This document shows positions 5,091 through 5,463 of a stretch of DNA of 5,463 nt, one piece after another. Source of the stretch: Thermoplasmatota archaeon (GTDB taxonomy: Archaea; Thermoplasmatota; Penumbrarchaeia; Penumbrarchaeales; Penumbrarchaeaceae); NCBI GenBank assembly GCA_030595585.1, contig JAUVCY010000152.1, positions 1 through 5,463 on the forward strand, given 5' to 3'. The number at the start of each line of letters is the position of its first letter. Within the stretch, counting starts at the first letter, position 1. Both the position numbers and the translations under genes were made by a program. The notes under the pieces are model-generated. The model searched no databases and had not been told where the DNA came from. It saw only the letters and a list, made by a program, of their open reading frames with translations.

Positions 5091-5463
5091 ATGTATGCCG
5101 AGCCTGGACAAAAGGGAGAGGAGAGTGGGATCAGGATTGCGGTCAAGGACCGAGATCCCGTAAGGGGGAAGTTCGCCATCGAGGACGGCTGCAGCCTGAT
5201 GTTCGGATATTACCTGCGTCTTTTCCTGATATTCTTGCTGCCCATGTTCGTGGTGCTCTTCCTCCTGGGATCCATGATGGAGACAAATGGGAACCTGTTA
5301 GATAGGGCGACCCTGGGCTTTGCCTTTGTGGCCTCCATGGTGGTCTTCATGCTTCTGCCGATATTCCTTCCCGTGATCCTCTTTCTCTGGTTTCACATCT
5401 GGAGAAAATCCCACGTGGCCATTACCGAAAGGGGATTGGAGATATATTTCCGGGGATACAGGT
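5091..5463 (+). CDS. membrane protein with two TM segments, possibly PH-like (3' partial)
   Basis: An ATG at 5091 opens a frame with no stop before the window ends, giving 124 visible residues. The N-terminal ~35 residues are polar (AVKDRDPVRGKFAIEDG). Two hydrophobic segments follow at about 41-62 and 74-103, separated by a short polar loop (METNGNLLDRAT). The visible end, SHVAITERGLEIYFRG, resembles the start of the soluble part of bacterial-PH-like (bPH2/DUF304-type) membrane proteins, in which a TM pair precedes a beta-rich domain with a T-x-x-G-L strand. That assignment is tentative because the domain is cut off. Codon use is like that of its neighbours. It is 42 nt downstream of the polytopic membrane gene on the same strand, so a shared operon and shared membrane role are plausible but unproven. 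Confidence 0.75.
   Translation, partial: MYAEPGQKGEESGIRIAVKDRDPVRGKFAIEDGCSLMFGYYLRLFLIFLLPMFVVLFLLGSMMETNGNLLDRATLGFAFVASMVVFMLLPIFLPVILFLWFHIWRKSHVAITERGLEIYFRGYR

Overview
The window looks like chromosomal DNA from an archaeon, most likely a euryarchaeon of the Thermoplasmata/Thermoplasmatota kind. The reasons are AT-rich TATA-type boxes about 22-30 nt upstream of several start codons with almost no leader and no clear Shine-Dalgarno (the leaderless pattern), heavy use of AGG/AGA arginine and ATA isoleucine codons, and typical archaeal architectures: a fibronectin-III surface protein with one C-terminal membrane anchor, a winged-helix protein fused to TPR repeats, and an exported caspase-like protein with a calcium-loop motif. 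The lineage is inferred from style, not from a marker gene.

Layout, left to right. (1) Positions 1-911, +: the 3' end of a larger Fn3-repeat surface protein with a transmembrane anchor and a Pro/Ala/Glu/Gln-rich cytoplasmic tail that ends in an unexpected HEAAHVVQQ motif. (2) 912-1147: non-coding, with a TATA region at its right edge. (3) 1148-2575, +: winged-helix DNA-binding domain followed by about six TPRs. (4) 2632-3327, +: secreted protein of the caspase-like (C13/legumain-type) fold whose catalytic cysteine appears to be replaced by aspartate. (5) 3328-3410: a short gap holding one copy of a 29-bp hairpin-forming direct repeat. The second copy lies in the 3' end of the next gene. (6) 3411-3791, -: a small Cys-rich protein of unknown function, convergent with gene 4. 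(7) 3792-4025: divergent promoter region. (8) 4026-5048, +: a polytopic (about 10 TM) membrane protein of unknown family, re-started at 4026 on promoter geometry. (9) 5091-window end, +: an incomplete membrane protein with two TM segments leading into what may be a bacterial-PH-like domain.

Most genes carry their own TATA-like box, so this is a row of mostly independent transcription units. Only the last two membrane proteins (42 nt apart) could be one operon. Three products (Fn3 protein, caspase-like protein, polytopic membrane protein) are cell-envelope or exported, and the winged-helix TPR protein may be a regulator, but nothing visible ties them into one pathway. No RNA genes, CRISPR arrays, insertion sequences or complete mobile elements were seen. 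The points most worth a second look are the apparent Cys-to-Asp pseudoprotease, the DUF4157-like tail of the Fn3 protein and the repeated hairpin around the end of the Cys-rich gene.
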